Shown here one piece after another: positions 48,100 to 58,057 of a stretch of 64,000 nucleotides of DNA (the stretch's first letter is position 1; every line of letters starts with the position of its first letter). Under the pieces are notes generated by a model, which was given only the letters and a program-made list of their open reading frames with translations, made no database searches and was not told where the DNA came from. Source of the DNA: Arbacia lixula (taxonomy: Eukaryota; Echinodermata; Echinoidea; Arbacioida; Arbaciidae); NCBI GenBank assembly GCA_963669155.1, contig OZ022596.1:6358263-6422262 (forward strand), in the 5' to 3' direction. Made by a program: the position numbers and the translations under genes.

Positions 48100-48862
48100 C
48101 GTATGCAACTGCACAGATATGTCTTGTTTACACTATAAATGGCGACATCTCCGCATAACATTTATTCAACAATCACAGGAACGCGACTTTCGTAAACAAA
48201 CTCCTCTCCTTATGCCCCCTTTCCCCTCCCACTGCTCCCCCCCCCCTTCCAAAATCCCTCCGTCTCTTTTCTCCATACTCCACTCTATCGCTCTCTTTGT
48301 TTGAGCGGTACTCTTTTATATATTTTGATTAGGTTATTTTACTACATTGTTTCTTACTATGACAACAATCACAACGATTTTTTGTAGCCGACACTTCATT
48401 TAATGTGAATTAGCTGTTATTTCGAAGGGAAAAAAGTTGCTCAGTTTGTTTTCTCCATCAGATCCAATTTCCATAAACTTATGCTAAAAGACAGAATGAA
48501 TCTAATTATGTCACATCACGATAAAAAAAATATTTCATTTTGTTCTTGTTGTTAAAGAAAAACCTTGTCAAGCGAAAAGTTTTAATTTTTTCACAAACTA
48601 TGCTTACTTAGAATGTATCATATATTACGGCATTTTGACGTTACGTTTGCGTTACGCACGGAAAAACGCGCGAACGCGCGTGCACGCGCGGAAATTTTTG
48701 AAATGCTCAAAATGGCCTGAAACATTATGCAAAACAATTTCTAGATGATTTGGAGAATTGAAAAATTGTATATTTTATATGAGTTTATATGAGTTAAGGT
48801 TCAACATTTCATGGCACGTGTAATTGTAATAATGAAAAGAAAAATGTCTTCTTCCTTGACAG
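48100..48862. other. Intergenic, short CpG-rich patch near 48,640-48,700
   Basis: No gene seen. The patch cgcgcgaacgcgcgtgcacgcgcgg is an alternating purine-pyrimidine, Z-DNA-prone segment about 200 bp past the end of the Neuralized ORF. Confidence 0.5.
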
Positions 48863-48906
48863 ATGACAAAGAATACCAACCAGTACCAGTAAGAGGGTCC
48901 AAGTAA
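48863..48906 (+). CDS. Possible terminal coding exon of a converging gene
   Basis: A strong acceptor (cttcttccttgacag at 48,848-48,862) is followed by an open frame, entered in phase 1, reading DKEYQPVPVRGSK and then TAA at 48,904-48,906. The stop lies 1 bp before the stop-codon end of the minus-strand Neuralized ORF, a tail-to-tail arrangement. No upstream exon was identified and the peptide matches no family I know. The pattern could be chance. Confidence 0.25.
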
Positions 48907-48907
48907 G

Positions 48908-49690
48908 CTATTCATGATTTAGCTGCACTATTTTGACTTGCTTTGTGGTTCCATACACATCCACAATGGCATAGAGGGGGCTGTCCAAATCAGCATTGTC
49001 CATGAGCGAGGGCCCCTGGTCCTCCCCATTAATGATGAGATGCGTGTAGACTTTGCACTCTGAGTTTGTGATCTGAACCTCGTACGTGATCCCAATCCTG
49101 CTGCCGATGGATGTGGCTAGAAACGGCCGCCCGTTCTTGAAGATGCCGTGCCCGGTCGGTAGGTGCGGGGACTCCACGTCGATGTTACAGAAGTCTTTGA
49201 CCAGCAGGTTCTGGGGTAGGATCTTGTGGCCGACCTGGAGAGCGCTGCCACAGTTCTGGATGAAGGTGGACGTCTCAGCCTGCTCCTCGCCGTCGTCTTG
49301 CATCGTGCGAGGCACCTTGTTGTGGTGCTTGGTGATCGCAAAGATCCAGGATTTGCCCATGCTGGCCAGGTCCGGAATGGAGTACTTCGGGATGCGCGTG
49401 GCGTCACCCACGGTCTCATTCAGGTTCTCGCCGGGTAGCATGCGGGAGGGGCAGTGCTGCGTCAGCCCGCATCGCAGGTGGCCGCTCCAGCCGGACTCAT
49501 GTTCGTCAATCTCCACCATGAAGATCTCGCCAGGGTCAAGGGGCTTCTCGCTGAATGTGATGGCGTTGGCAAAGCTTGTTGTGCGCTTGGCGACCTGACC
49601 ATTGTTGCTCAGGTGTACGTTAACCCCGTGGTTATCGTGGAACCGGTACAATGGCATCGTAGCGCAAGACATCAAGAAACCATCCGACAT
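48908..49690 (-). CDS. NEURL2: Neuralized-domain (NHR) protein, NEURL2-like
   Basis: A 260-residue frame from the ATG at 49,690. It holds one Neuralized homology repeat, a beta-sandwich substrate-binding module, beginning with PLYRFHDNHGVNVHL. FANAITFSEKPLDPGEIFMV, SGWSGHLRCGLT and LASMGKSWIFAITKHHNKVP follow. Later come LIINGEDQGPS and PLYAIVDVYGTTKQVKIVQL. These phrases match vertebrate NEURL2 (Ozz) closely. NEURL2 is the substrate receptor of a Cullin-5/Elongin ubiquitin ligase in muscle, about 285 residues with a C-terminal SOCS box. Here the frame stops right after the NHR (QLNHE), so no SOCS box is encoded. An acceptor (gactcaacag) directly precedes the chosen ATG, suggesting a 5' non-coding exon upstream. 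An in-frame ATG at 49,702 would lie in that intron. The exon is GC-rich compared with its surroundings. Confidence 0.88.
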   Translation of the reverse strand: MSDGFLMSCATMPLYRFHDNHGVNVHLSNNGQVAKRTTSFANAITFSEKPLDPGEIFMVEIDEHESGWSGHLRCGLTQHCPSRMLPGENLNETVGDATRIPKYSIPDLASMGKSWIFAITKHHNKVPRTMQDDGEEQAETSTFIQNCGSALQVGHKILPQNLLVKDFCNIDVESPHLPTGHGIFKNGRPFLATSIGSRIGITYEVQITNSECKVYTHLIINGEDQGPSLMDNADLDSPLYAIVDVYGTTKQVKIVQLNHE

Positions 49691-49710
49691 CTGTTGAGTC
49701 AAATAAGAGA
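49691..49710 (-). other. Splice acceptor before the Neuralized ATG
   Basis: On the minus strand, tctcttatttgactcaacag ends immediately before ATG, giving a pyrimidine-rich tract and CAG. The upstream exon was not located. Confidence 0.6.
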
Positions 49711-52401
49711 ATGAATAAGTAGCAAGTTGATCTAATTGAAAACTCTAAGTACATTTAGTTTTGATGCTTTCGATACCACAATATGCAATTTCAAAGTTCT
49801 TGATCACAAAGGAAATCACATGTTTACCACTGTCTTTCATCCTGATTGAACTGCCTATTTCATTTATTATCATTACACTCTCATTAAAAATGTGAGGTCT
49901 TACTCCTAACTTAGATTTTTAATCTAAATGTCTAACTAAATTTTGTTAAAATAAAAGTCAAACGCAAAGGAAAGGGGGAAAAGTCATTGAATTGTCTCAA
50001 TAAGCTTTCCAATTCCAGTTCATTCTACAACTACGATCAAGACACAAGTAGCTACAAATACATTCATCTAACCTAACCTAATCATGAAACCTAACCATGA
50101 AAAATGAAACTTGATTAGACGAGTTACCTGTAAATCATGGTTTGGCTAATGTCACAGAAAAAACAGCGCATATTCAAGACAGCTTGATAGTCAATACAAT
50201 TCAATACAGCCCTTGGCATGCCATGGCATTGTCACAGTGTGAGCACTGCCATATTCTTAAGACTTCGCTCAGAATTGAGCTTGCACCCGAACTTCGCACT
50301 CACATTAATATTCTGACGTTAACTTTAAGAGCACAGACCGCCTTACATTCACATAACGTACACTTCTCGATAATATTTACCACACTTCAATTTGCTTCCA
50401 ATGCTGGCAAATGAATACACCACAATATGTTAGTATCATCAATTTTCGGTCTATCTATCGGGGAGGTCCGGTACGAAGCTGTTGTGGTTTCCACGTATTG
50501 TTAAGAGTATACCGTATAAAACATAAGGGGCAGGCATATCTAAAGTTAGCCGCCTGTACTGTGTGTACTTATGTATATTATCTGGTGTCAACGTTTATTT
50601 GATCCACCTGTGTGGGTTATCCGAGGGGTGACAAACTCTCAGGGGTTCCAATCTCTCTAGGCTCTCCGCGAACACCAAATTTGTGTATTCTGAAATTCCC
50701 CTTGCCTCCTCTCCGCAAGTAAGAGCATGTTAATCTGTTTGAGGGAAAAGTTTTGTATTTTCTTTACCAAATAGTAAAATGGGATCGTTTTAGGATGTGC
50801 TGAGCCTATAATCAAATTGTCAGTACTACGGACAGCGGGCAAGCAGCCTTACAAGTGAAGATGGTGCACATAATCTTGAACTGGGTAATTCCGCGGTAAT
50901 TCTTATAAATATATTTGAGGCCAACAAATCTACTTATCAATGAACAAGCGTTTTTAATATGATTATCGCAGAGTGTTTTTTTTTTAATTTGGTAGCTCTT
51001 TCGTGCCTCGTCCTGACATTTGCGTTCTCTGTACAGATATGCTTTTAAATATAGGTTATAGTGCTTCTTAAGTAAACAAGTAAGTTGTGAAAATCATTCT
51101 TCTACATAGCACAACAAACGCATGACCTTAATACTACGTTGTATGGAATGAATAGGCCTGAATACTATTACTAAATAAAAATAATGCAAAAGCAGTTCCC
51201 TTTTTTCATTATTTTGGAGCAGGATCCTTACGTCTACTGAGTGTATGCCTAACATTTCTTTTAAAAAGAAAAGTCTTGTTCCTAAAAAAGGAAGTCACCT
51301 GAGATTTTTAGCAAGTTGGCTGGTAACCTCAGTTTCAGGCTTTCGAAGAAAAACACTTCAGATTTTCATGAGGCAAAGCTAAATGAATAAGCTTCATGTA
51401 CATGTGACAACAACATACATAACATCTATTTGTCATGATTGTTTGTAATTCTCATTTTACACATGTATACGTATTTATGGGGAACATGTGGCCTAAAGAG
51501 TCCTAATGAAAACAAACATTTCATAATTAGTTCTGCATGAAACTTTAATAGCGCCATCTATACTTAGTTGATTTTGCATAATTTAGTTTTCATTCATCAT
51601 GTGTTCAGGGGCCTGTTTAACGCAACGTGTCGTTTTGATGAGACAGTGTAAGGACAGAAGTGGACTTAAGCCTTAGTGGTCTTTCAACTTTCTTTTGTTC
51701 TTTCCTTCATTCTTCTCCTCCCCCTTCCCCTTTATTCTTTCGCTTCTGACTATGAATTCTATCCATCTCTTAGGCTAGGTTCTAAGCCGTGGAATGCATG
51801 GACACAACCGAGTCTGAAAATTACCAAACAAAACATCAGGCGGGGAAGAGGGCTTAGTTTCTAAGACCAGACTTCTACATCTTTCTAGATTCAGTTGTGG
51901 CAATACAGTCCACAGCCTTAAACCCATGTCGTTGATTGGTTTGCTTATAACATTAATTATTGAAATTATATTTAGACCTCCTACAACATAATCATTGACT
52001 ATTACCATTATGTGTGTCAGACCGCCTGATACTCTAATCTATACAAAATCAAATACAAAAACGGGAAATACTTGTGCACAAGTATGAGGTGGTCTGTCAA
52101 TGCAAATTCATGAATGCAAAGACATAGCGGAATAGTCACAACAAACTATTTGCTTGTCATTTTCGAATTAGCAATACACTGTAATCGCAGGAATTAGATT
52201 AATTCCGAACGATGCCAGTCCTATGTGAAGAAAAGTACTTTACACTTTTGAAATATAACAAAAATAAAGTCCGACTCGAAGCAAGCAGAAATTGACACAT
52301 CATAAAGGATGTTACCCTTTTTAAAAGCAGGATTCGATATATTTTCTTTAATCATTACTTCTGCAATTATCTTTTGAAAATTTAATGAATTGTTCACTTT
52401 T
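49711..52401. other. Intergenic or 5' intron of the Neuralized gene, AT-rich
   Basis: No further coding exon recognised. ORFs of 60-90 codons lack family resemblance. Confidence 0.5.
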
Positions 52402-52631
52402 GGACAAATTTGGACCTATAAGATTTGTGTGTATCAATAATCGAAACCAACAATGACCATTATGTATCGCACCTGTCGATCCAATAGCAACTGCGATTAC
52501 AGTGTCATTAACAATGTACGAAACAAGAAAAGAAGTTGTTAGTTGACAGGTGTGATGCACAATGGCCATTGTTGTGTTCTGAATGAACTATAGATTATGG
52601 TACACACAAATTAGTAAGTCCAAATTTGTCC
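52402..52631. mobile_element. Foldback MITE, ~80-bp arms
   Basis: The left arm (52,402-52,477: ggacaaatttggacctat...gcacctgtc) and right arm (52,545-52,631: gacaggtgtgatgcacaatgg...gtccaaatttgtcc) are imperfect reverse complements around a ~67-bp loop. An isolated end of the same family occurs at 63,552-63,590. Confidence 0.8.
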
Positions 52632-52827
52632 GAACATTTACATTTTCTGGAATATTCACAGGATTATTACAAAAAAAAAAGAAACAGACAAAATATCACA
52701 AAACCTGCAATCGCCATTGCAATATACCTACTGCTATTTTTGTTTTTATCACCATTAGATGTACTTTATCACTGCTACTGTTTCTATAGTTGCTAATACT
52801 ATTGTTACACTAATATTGTTTATATTA

Positions 52828-52843
52828 CTGTACTACTACTACA

Positions 52844-52882
<39 letters not shown>

Positions 52883-52935
52883 GCTACTACTACTACCGCT
52901 ACTACTACTACTGTTACTACTACTACTGCTACTAT

Positions 52936-52986
<51 letters not shown>

Positions 52987-53019
52987 TATTACTACTACTA
53001 CTATTACTACTACTACTGT

Positions 53020-53058
<39 letters not shown>

Positions 53059-53165
53059 CACTATTACTACTACTATTACTACTACTGTTATTAATACTAC
53101 TACTACTACTTCTACTACTATTACCATTACTATTACTACTGCTACTACGACTGATAATAATACTT
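52828..53165 (+). repeat. (TAC)n trinucleotide array
   Basis: About 330 bp of tac/tact with point interruptions. ORFs of poly-Y (+) and poly-V (-) are artefacts. Confidence 0.95.
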
Positions 53166-53639
53166 CTGCTAGTAACACTACCTGATACCTAATTCAATGT
53201 CATTGATTCAATATCATCATCATGGGCATTTTTTTTTACAAGAATGTAATATTTTAGCACAATAAAAATAAGAAATAACATCGTACATCATCATAAATAT
53301 TTACATCATCATTTTATAAAAGACGTTTCAGTTTTATAACATAACATGCAGGAGTGCGCCAGTATAGAAATGTGTTTGAGGTGCGTGTGGTTCTTCTAAA
53401 AAATGTCATATGGACGCAATAATAAAACCCTGGCATTCTTATGTCCATGAACTTGAGTAAAAATATTGAACAGGTATGTGCACAACAAAGTTACTCTATG
53501 ACCTACTGAAGTTCACTGTCATCTGTGTCACTGTCATTATTATTATCAATACTGTTCTACTGATACTGTTCTACTGATACTGATAACATTGTTGTTACTT
53601 CTACTACTACTGTTATCAGAACTGCTAATACAACTATTC

Positions 53640-53646
53640 ATAATGT

Positions 53647-53679
<33 letters not shown>

Positions 53680-53684
53680 ACATG

Positions 53685-53738
<54 letters not shown>

Positions 53739-53893
53739 AATTACTACTACTACTACTGCTAATACTACTACTACTACTACTACTACTGCTACCCCTACTA
53801 CCGCTACTACTACCACTACTACTACTACTACTACTACTATTACTACTACTTCTACTACTACTACTCTTACTACTACTACTACTACTACTATTG

Positions 53894-53932
<39 letters not shown>

Positions 53933-54000
53933 TTGCTATTACTACTACTACTACTACTACTGCTACTACTGCTACTTCTATTTCTTCTACTACTACAAAT
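53640..54000 (+). repeat. Second (TAC)n trinucleotide array
   Basis: Same motif as the array at 52.8 kb, ~475 bp away. Smaller (TAC)/(GTA) pieces lie at 54,235-54,310 and, inverted, at 55,120-55,200. Confidence 0.95.
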
Positions 54001-54564
54001 ACTCCTTCTAGTAATATCTCTACTGATTGTATTACTGCTATGACAATGAAAACATTACCATTATTGTATATTTTTCAAAAAATGCCATATTCTTCTACCA
54101 ATAGAACTATTTCCATTACACTTTCTGTTACTGCTCCCGCTGCTGCACCATTGCCACTACTGCTGCTACTACAAGAATCATGAGTATAATTTGGTTAAAG
54201 TTGTGTGTATGTATGTGTGTGTGTGTGTGTGCGCTACTACTACTACTACTTCTACTACTAATGATAATAATAATGATGATAATACTACTACTAATAATAA
54301 TAACAATACTTCTGTGTGTGTGTCCGTCTTTTTTTTTTAATCCTCCGTGATTTTCCACTTAATGAAGGTATTATTTCATCAACCATACATTGAAAGGCTC
54401 CTAGATTGCCTAAAAGGGGATTACTATTTTTTTGTGTGTGGTATTTATGTGGTACACCGCATGTCACAGCTGGCCAGCACTCTGCTGAGTCGATGAGTGA
54501 AGCAAGCAGAAGGAATCCAACAAATGACGAATCTTCCCATTGGAATGAGGTGGTTGCGTGTCAT

Positions 54565-55335
54565 TGGAGAGGTTAGGCAAAGGGCTGATAAAGGCGACAG
54601 ACAGACGCATCAGAGGTTTATCACGGTAAGTAAGCAAATAATTAATAACGAGTTGATGATTGTACATACTGGTAGGGGAGGTTGTTATAAAAGTTAAAAG
54701 AACCAGCGCATTTACAAGGCGAGTGTGTGTGGCTATATGGCTGTGTGTCTTGAGGGGTGATGGGATGGCGATGTATCGTATTAAGATGTCCTGCAGGCTT
54801 CTTACTGACGAGAACAGAAGCCATACATCTATTGCCATTTCATAATTTGTGAATTACAAAACACTGAACATGAGCTTAAATAGATGCTATCATTCAAAGA
54901 ATATGATACCAATATTGAAATAACGATATATACCGCATGACTATATAACGTATAATGCAGAAAAGCAAAAGCCTAGTTATTAAACCACAACAGCATGAAC
55001 AAGTGCAAGTACATGCAATTGAAAGTAAATAAAAACGATATTGATAGAGTAGTAGCGTAGAGAGATGAAAAAAAAAACACGTTTCTTGGAACATACATTG
55101 TGTTCCGTTTAACTACGATAGTTGTAGTTATCATGGTAGTAGTCATGGGAGTAGTGGTAGAAGGTGCAGTAGTTGAACGTAGCAATAATAGTAGTAGCAT
55201 ATAATCACTGTGATAGTGGTATTGGTAGTGCAATATAGTACTTGCTGTTAAATAACTTTAATAACTACCTCCCCTACCAGTATGTGCATTATCTGTCTGG
55301 TCATGTTCACCAGCCCTTTTCCTAACCTCTCTTAT
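54565..55335. repeat. Inverted repeat pair around a ~570-bp spacer
   Basis: gagaggttaggcaaagggctgataaagg (54,568-) and acatactggtaggggaggttgttat (54,664-) return reversed at 55,262-55,333 (ataactacctcccctaccagtatgt ... cagcccttttcctaacctct). The two arms differ in internal length, so one has an insertion or deletion. Confidence 0.65.
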
Positions 55336-55857
55336 GACCGTCCACTCTGGGTCACATTCGCATTACATAACTCTTTGTGTGCCCACGCGTGACTTGTTTC
55401 CACTACTACACCACACATCCCATTTAGAAGCGAAAGGTTCATGAAAATTCTCCCCGGTCTGACTCCGGGTTGTTGTGTCGGGATTCATCCTCGTCATTTC
55501 ACCCGCTGGGGTTGTACTTTACCTGACCATCTTACTAGCTAACTACCATTGCAGTAACGCTTTGACCTCGTGCTCATCCACTTGCATGTATACTTTTGCA
55601 GACATTGTTCGATAGCTTTTCTTCTAAGAGACGATTTTCTTTATGCGATCAATCGGTAACCCCATTGACTTCTACTTCCCATTAATCAGACTGAATTAAA
55701 ATAAGAGCCATAATGGTTCTGTAATCTAAGGTTAAAGGAAGACAAACCAACAGTATTGATGACAAGGACACAAGCCACTGTGCTACAAAGAAGGAGAACA
55801 ACACCAGAATGACCAGATTGCATTTTTGGTGGTAAGTCTGCTTTAACGTGTTTTCAT

Positions 55858-55882
55858 TGAATTGAATTGAATTTATTTCCAC
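55858..55882 (-). repeat. (TTCAA)n LINE-like 3' tail
   Basis: The plus strand attgaattgaattgaatttatttcc reads on the minus strand as ggaaataaattcaattcaat, like a short-repeat LINE 3' end. The body would lie to the right (56-57 kb), but no RT motif could be read there. Confidence 0.35.
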
Positions 55883-57034
55883 ATATAAACATAAAATATA
55901 AGAGTACATAAAATGATACGTTCTCATGCATATACAGATAAATTAATTAAGAGGAACATTAACAAGCTAAAGAGAATGCATAAAGAAAACTAAATTTAAA
56001 GACTGCTTGTTCACTTCAATAACAGAAAATTGATGATATAATTATAACAACGTGGGGGAGCCTATCTCATTAATATCACTTTGTATGTCTTACGTCTGGC
56101 ACTAAGTGATATATCTTTCCTATGACTCAACACAGATTCCATTCCATTCCAGATCTTAACTCACTACTTGCCATGTGTATAGTTTTCATTATTAATACAC
56201 AAGTTGAGCATCACATGTCTGGCACACTAAATGTTAAACAAGAAACAATTATCAATCTAAGTACAGGTGGATAATATTGCCTAATGTCAATGATAAACAA
56301 AAATCTGAAATCATCTCTAATATGGACCATATTCATTGTCTCCCTGAAGAAGAAAGATTATTATACCTTGTAAATATAGCTTTGAGCGTTGCAACATTAA
56401 AACATGAACGCAACAATTTTCTCGTTCTCAAGATGTCATAAACGTGGACATCACATATGAAGGAGTACAGGTAGTCAGAATTGGCATTGCGAAGATTAAA
56501 GCAATTGGGTCACGGGAGAGGACGAACCAACCTTTTACTGATAATTGTTTCGTAGGTCTGTCTTATTTCACAATCCGAAGACTGATTGAAGGAGCATACT
56601 TGACTTCAAGCCATGGTTGTTAGATACAAGAACGTATCATGGACACATGCTTATGTGCACCATCTCCACTCTCTAAGGCGTATTCCTCGCCTGCTGCACG
56701 ATATTGATGCTAGGTTAAGATCAAATTCGTACTCGTCCACCACTGATGAAGTACTTATTCATCATAGATGAAGTATCTTCCTAAATTACACATCGTTATG
56801 GGCTTCACCCTGGCTCCTTAAGTTCTCAAGCCAAAGCTCATAAAAAATATACCACAACATCTTCACTTTCCAGATATAATACTTGTACTTTAAGTATCTC
56901 AAGTTACCCCCATTACAGAGTGGGCACCATATTTACCAATGCCAAATATATATGCCACCACATAACAATGTTTTCAAGATCTTGGATTTCCTTTTTGCTA
57001 TCTTTTTTCAAGCGTTCCAGTGGGATCTCATAGC
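55883..57034. other. AT-rich upstream region of the lectin gene
   Basis: No gene was recognised. No TATA box or other promoter element could be assigned with confidence. It may contain the promoter and 5' UTR of the lectin gene. Confidence 0.4.
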
Positions 57035-57086
57035 ATGGAAATGATTGTTATTCTGTGTTTGCTTTACTACGCTGGACTATCGACAG
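57035..57086 (+). CDS. C-type lectin gene, exon 1: signal peptide
   Basis: ATG (context tagcATGG) opens MEMIVILCLLYYAGLST, a hydrophobic secretory signal peptide. It is cut by a consensus donor (cgacag|gtaaat) in phase 1. The next in-phase exon is at 58,031. The signal peptide sends the lectin to the secretory pathway. A second Met two codons downstream could also start. The signal exon, phase-1 junctions and downstream lectin domain agree with one another, which is why this short ORF is called. Confidence 0.75.
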
Positions 57087-58030
57087 GTAAATTAATTTCA
57101 TTGATTTTATTTGTTTTTATCCATGCACAAGTGCTCTCAAACAGCCGCAGGAGGTGAATTTGCCCAGGTCACTGTAAACATTGTCTAGATTACTACTCGT
57201 TTTGTTTGTTTGAAACAATGACTCGAACCTGTAGCTTCTAACAGTTATTGTAACATGTCATTGAAGATGATACAAATCTCTTCTCATCCAATGAAAATCA
57301 AGCATTTCAGTAGCTTGTAAAACTCACGTTGTAATATAAAATAATTGATACAGGGCTTTGTAAATTTACTTTGCTTTTCATTGCTATATCATATTCTTTT
57401 TATTCATCAGCAAAGAAACAAGCTAAATATTTGTGGCAGCTTCATTTGTAATGTTGAGGGAGTGCGGCTATGTTAAACATTTGAAGGAGACATTGGCCAC
57501 TACAACTTAAAAACATTTTGAGTGGGAAGGAGTCATAATGTGATGGGAAATTCCCTCCATTTTGCAAATTACTAATAATTATTTATCCTGCAAGATTACA
57601 CATACCATACTCAATACGTCTTGTTATTATATTGCAATTGTTGTATGTTTACCCTTCAATCTTGAAAGAAAGAATTCCTTCCAAAATCATGTGCAAATTT
57701 TGGAAAGAAAGTTTTTTATGTAAATTTATAAAGTAAGCAATAGTGTGATAACTGCAGATGCAATTTTATTCATCTCACTCATACCAAATACAGTAACCCA
57801 TTCTAATGTTTCTAGATGTAATATTGTCAAGTCACACGCAATTCGGCCTGCGAGCCGCGAAGTGTTTCTGTTTTGAAATGTTGTCTTTTATCCTAATTAA
57901 TCATTATCCATCTATCTGTCAGTTTTTTTTTCTGGCTTGTACTCTCTTGATAAAGGCACATGTTAAGAATTATGTGCTTCAATGCAAACTAGTCTTATAT
58001 GGTCATTCTGTCTCTTCACATTCCTTCTAG
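57087..58030 (+). other. Lectin intron 1
   Basis: 944 bp between the signal-peptide donor and the microexon acceptor; AT-rich, no repeat recognised. Confidence 0.6.
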
Positions 58031-58057
58031 CGGCTACCACCCCCGGGCAGCCTGCAG
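58031..58057 (+). CDS. C-type lectin gene, exon 2: 27-nt microexon
   Basis: Acceptor ttccttctag and donor cctgcag|gttcgt bracket 27 nt with phase 1 at both ends. It encodes a short Ala/Thr/Pro linker (ATTPGQPA with split alanine codons) between the signal peptide and the lectin domain. Being symmetric, it can be skipped without a frame change. The donor (gttcgt) is weaker than the others. It could be optional or spurious; the neat phase agreement with exons 1 and 3 supports it. Confidence 0.6.

Noticed and set aside
49086..49598. 170-codon plus-strand ORF and other ORFs overlapping the Neuralized exon
   Set aside because: Antisense shadows of a GC-rich coding exon; only the minus-strand frame shows conserved NHR motifs.
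52759..53178. Poly-tyrosine (+) and poly-valine (-) ORFs over 110 codons
   Set aside because: Trinucleotide microsatellite read in frame.
54464..54845. Overlapping ORFs of 61-124 codons on both strands with a strong donor (cacg|gtaagtaag)
   Set aside because: No domain, no matching acceptor or partner exon, and the segment contains one arm of an inverted repeat.
55858..57000. Full minus-strand LINE body behind the (TTCAA)n tail
   Set aside because: Only the tail is convincing; no RT or endonuclease motif could be read to its right.
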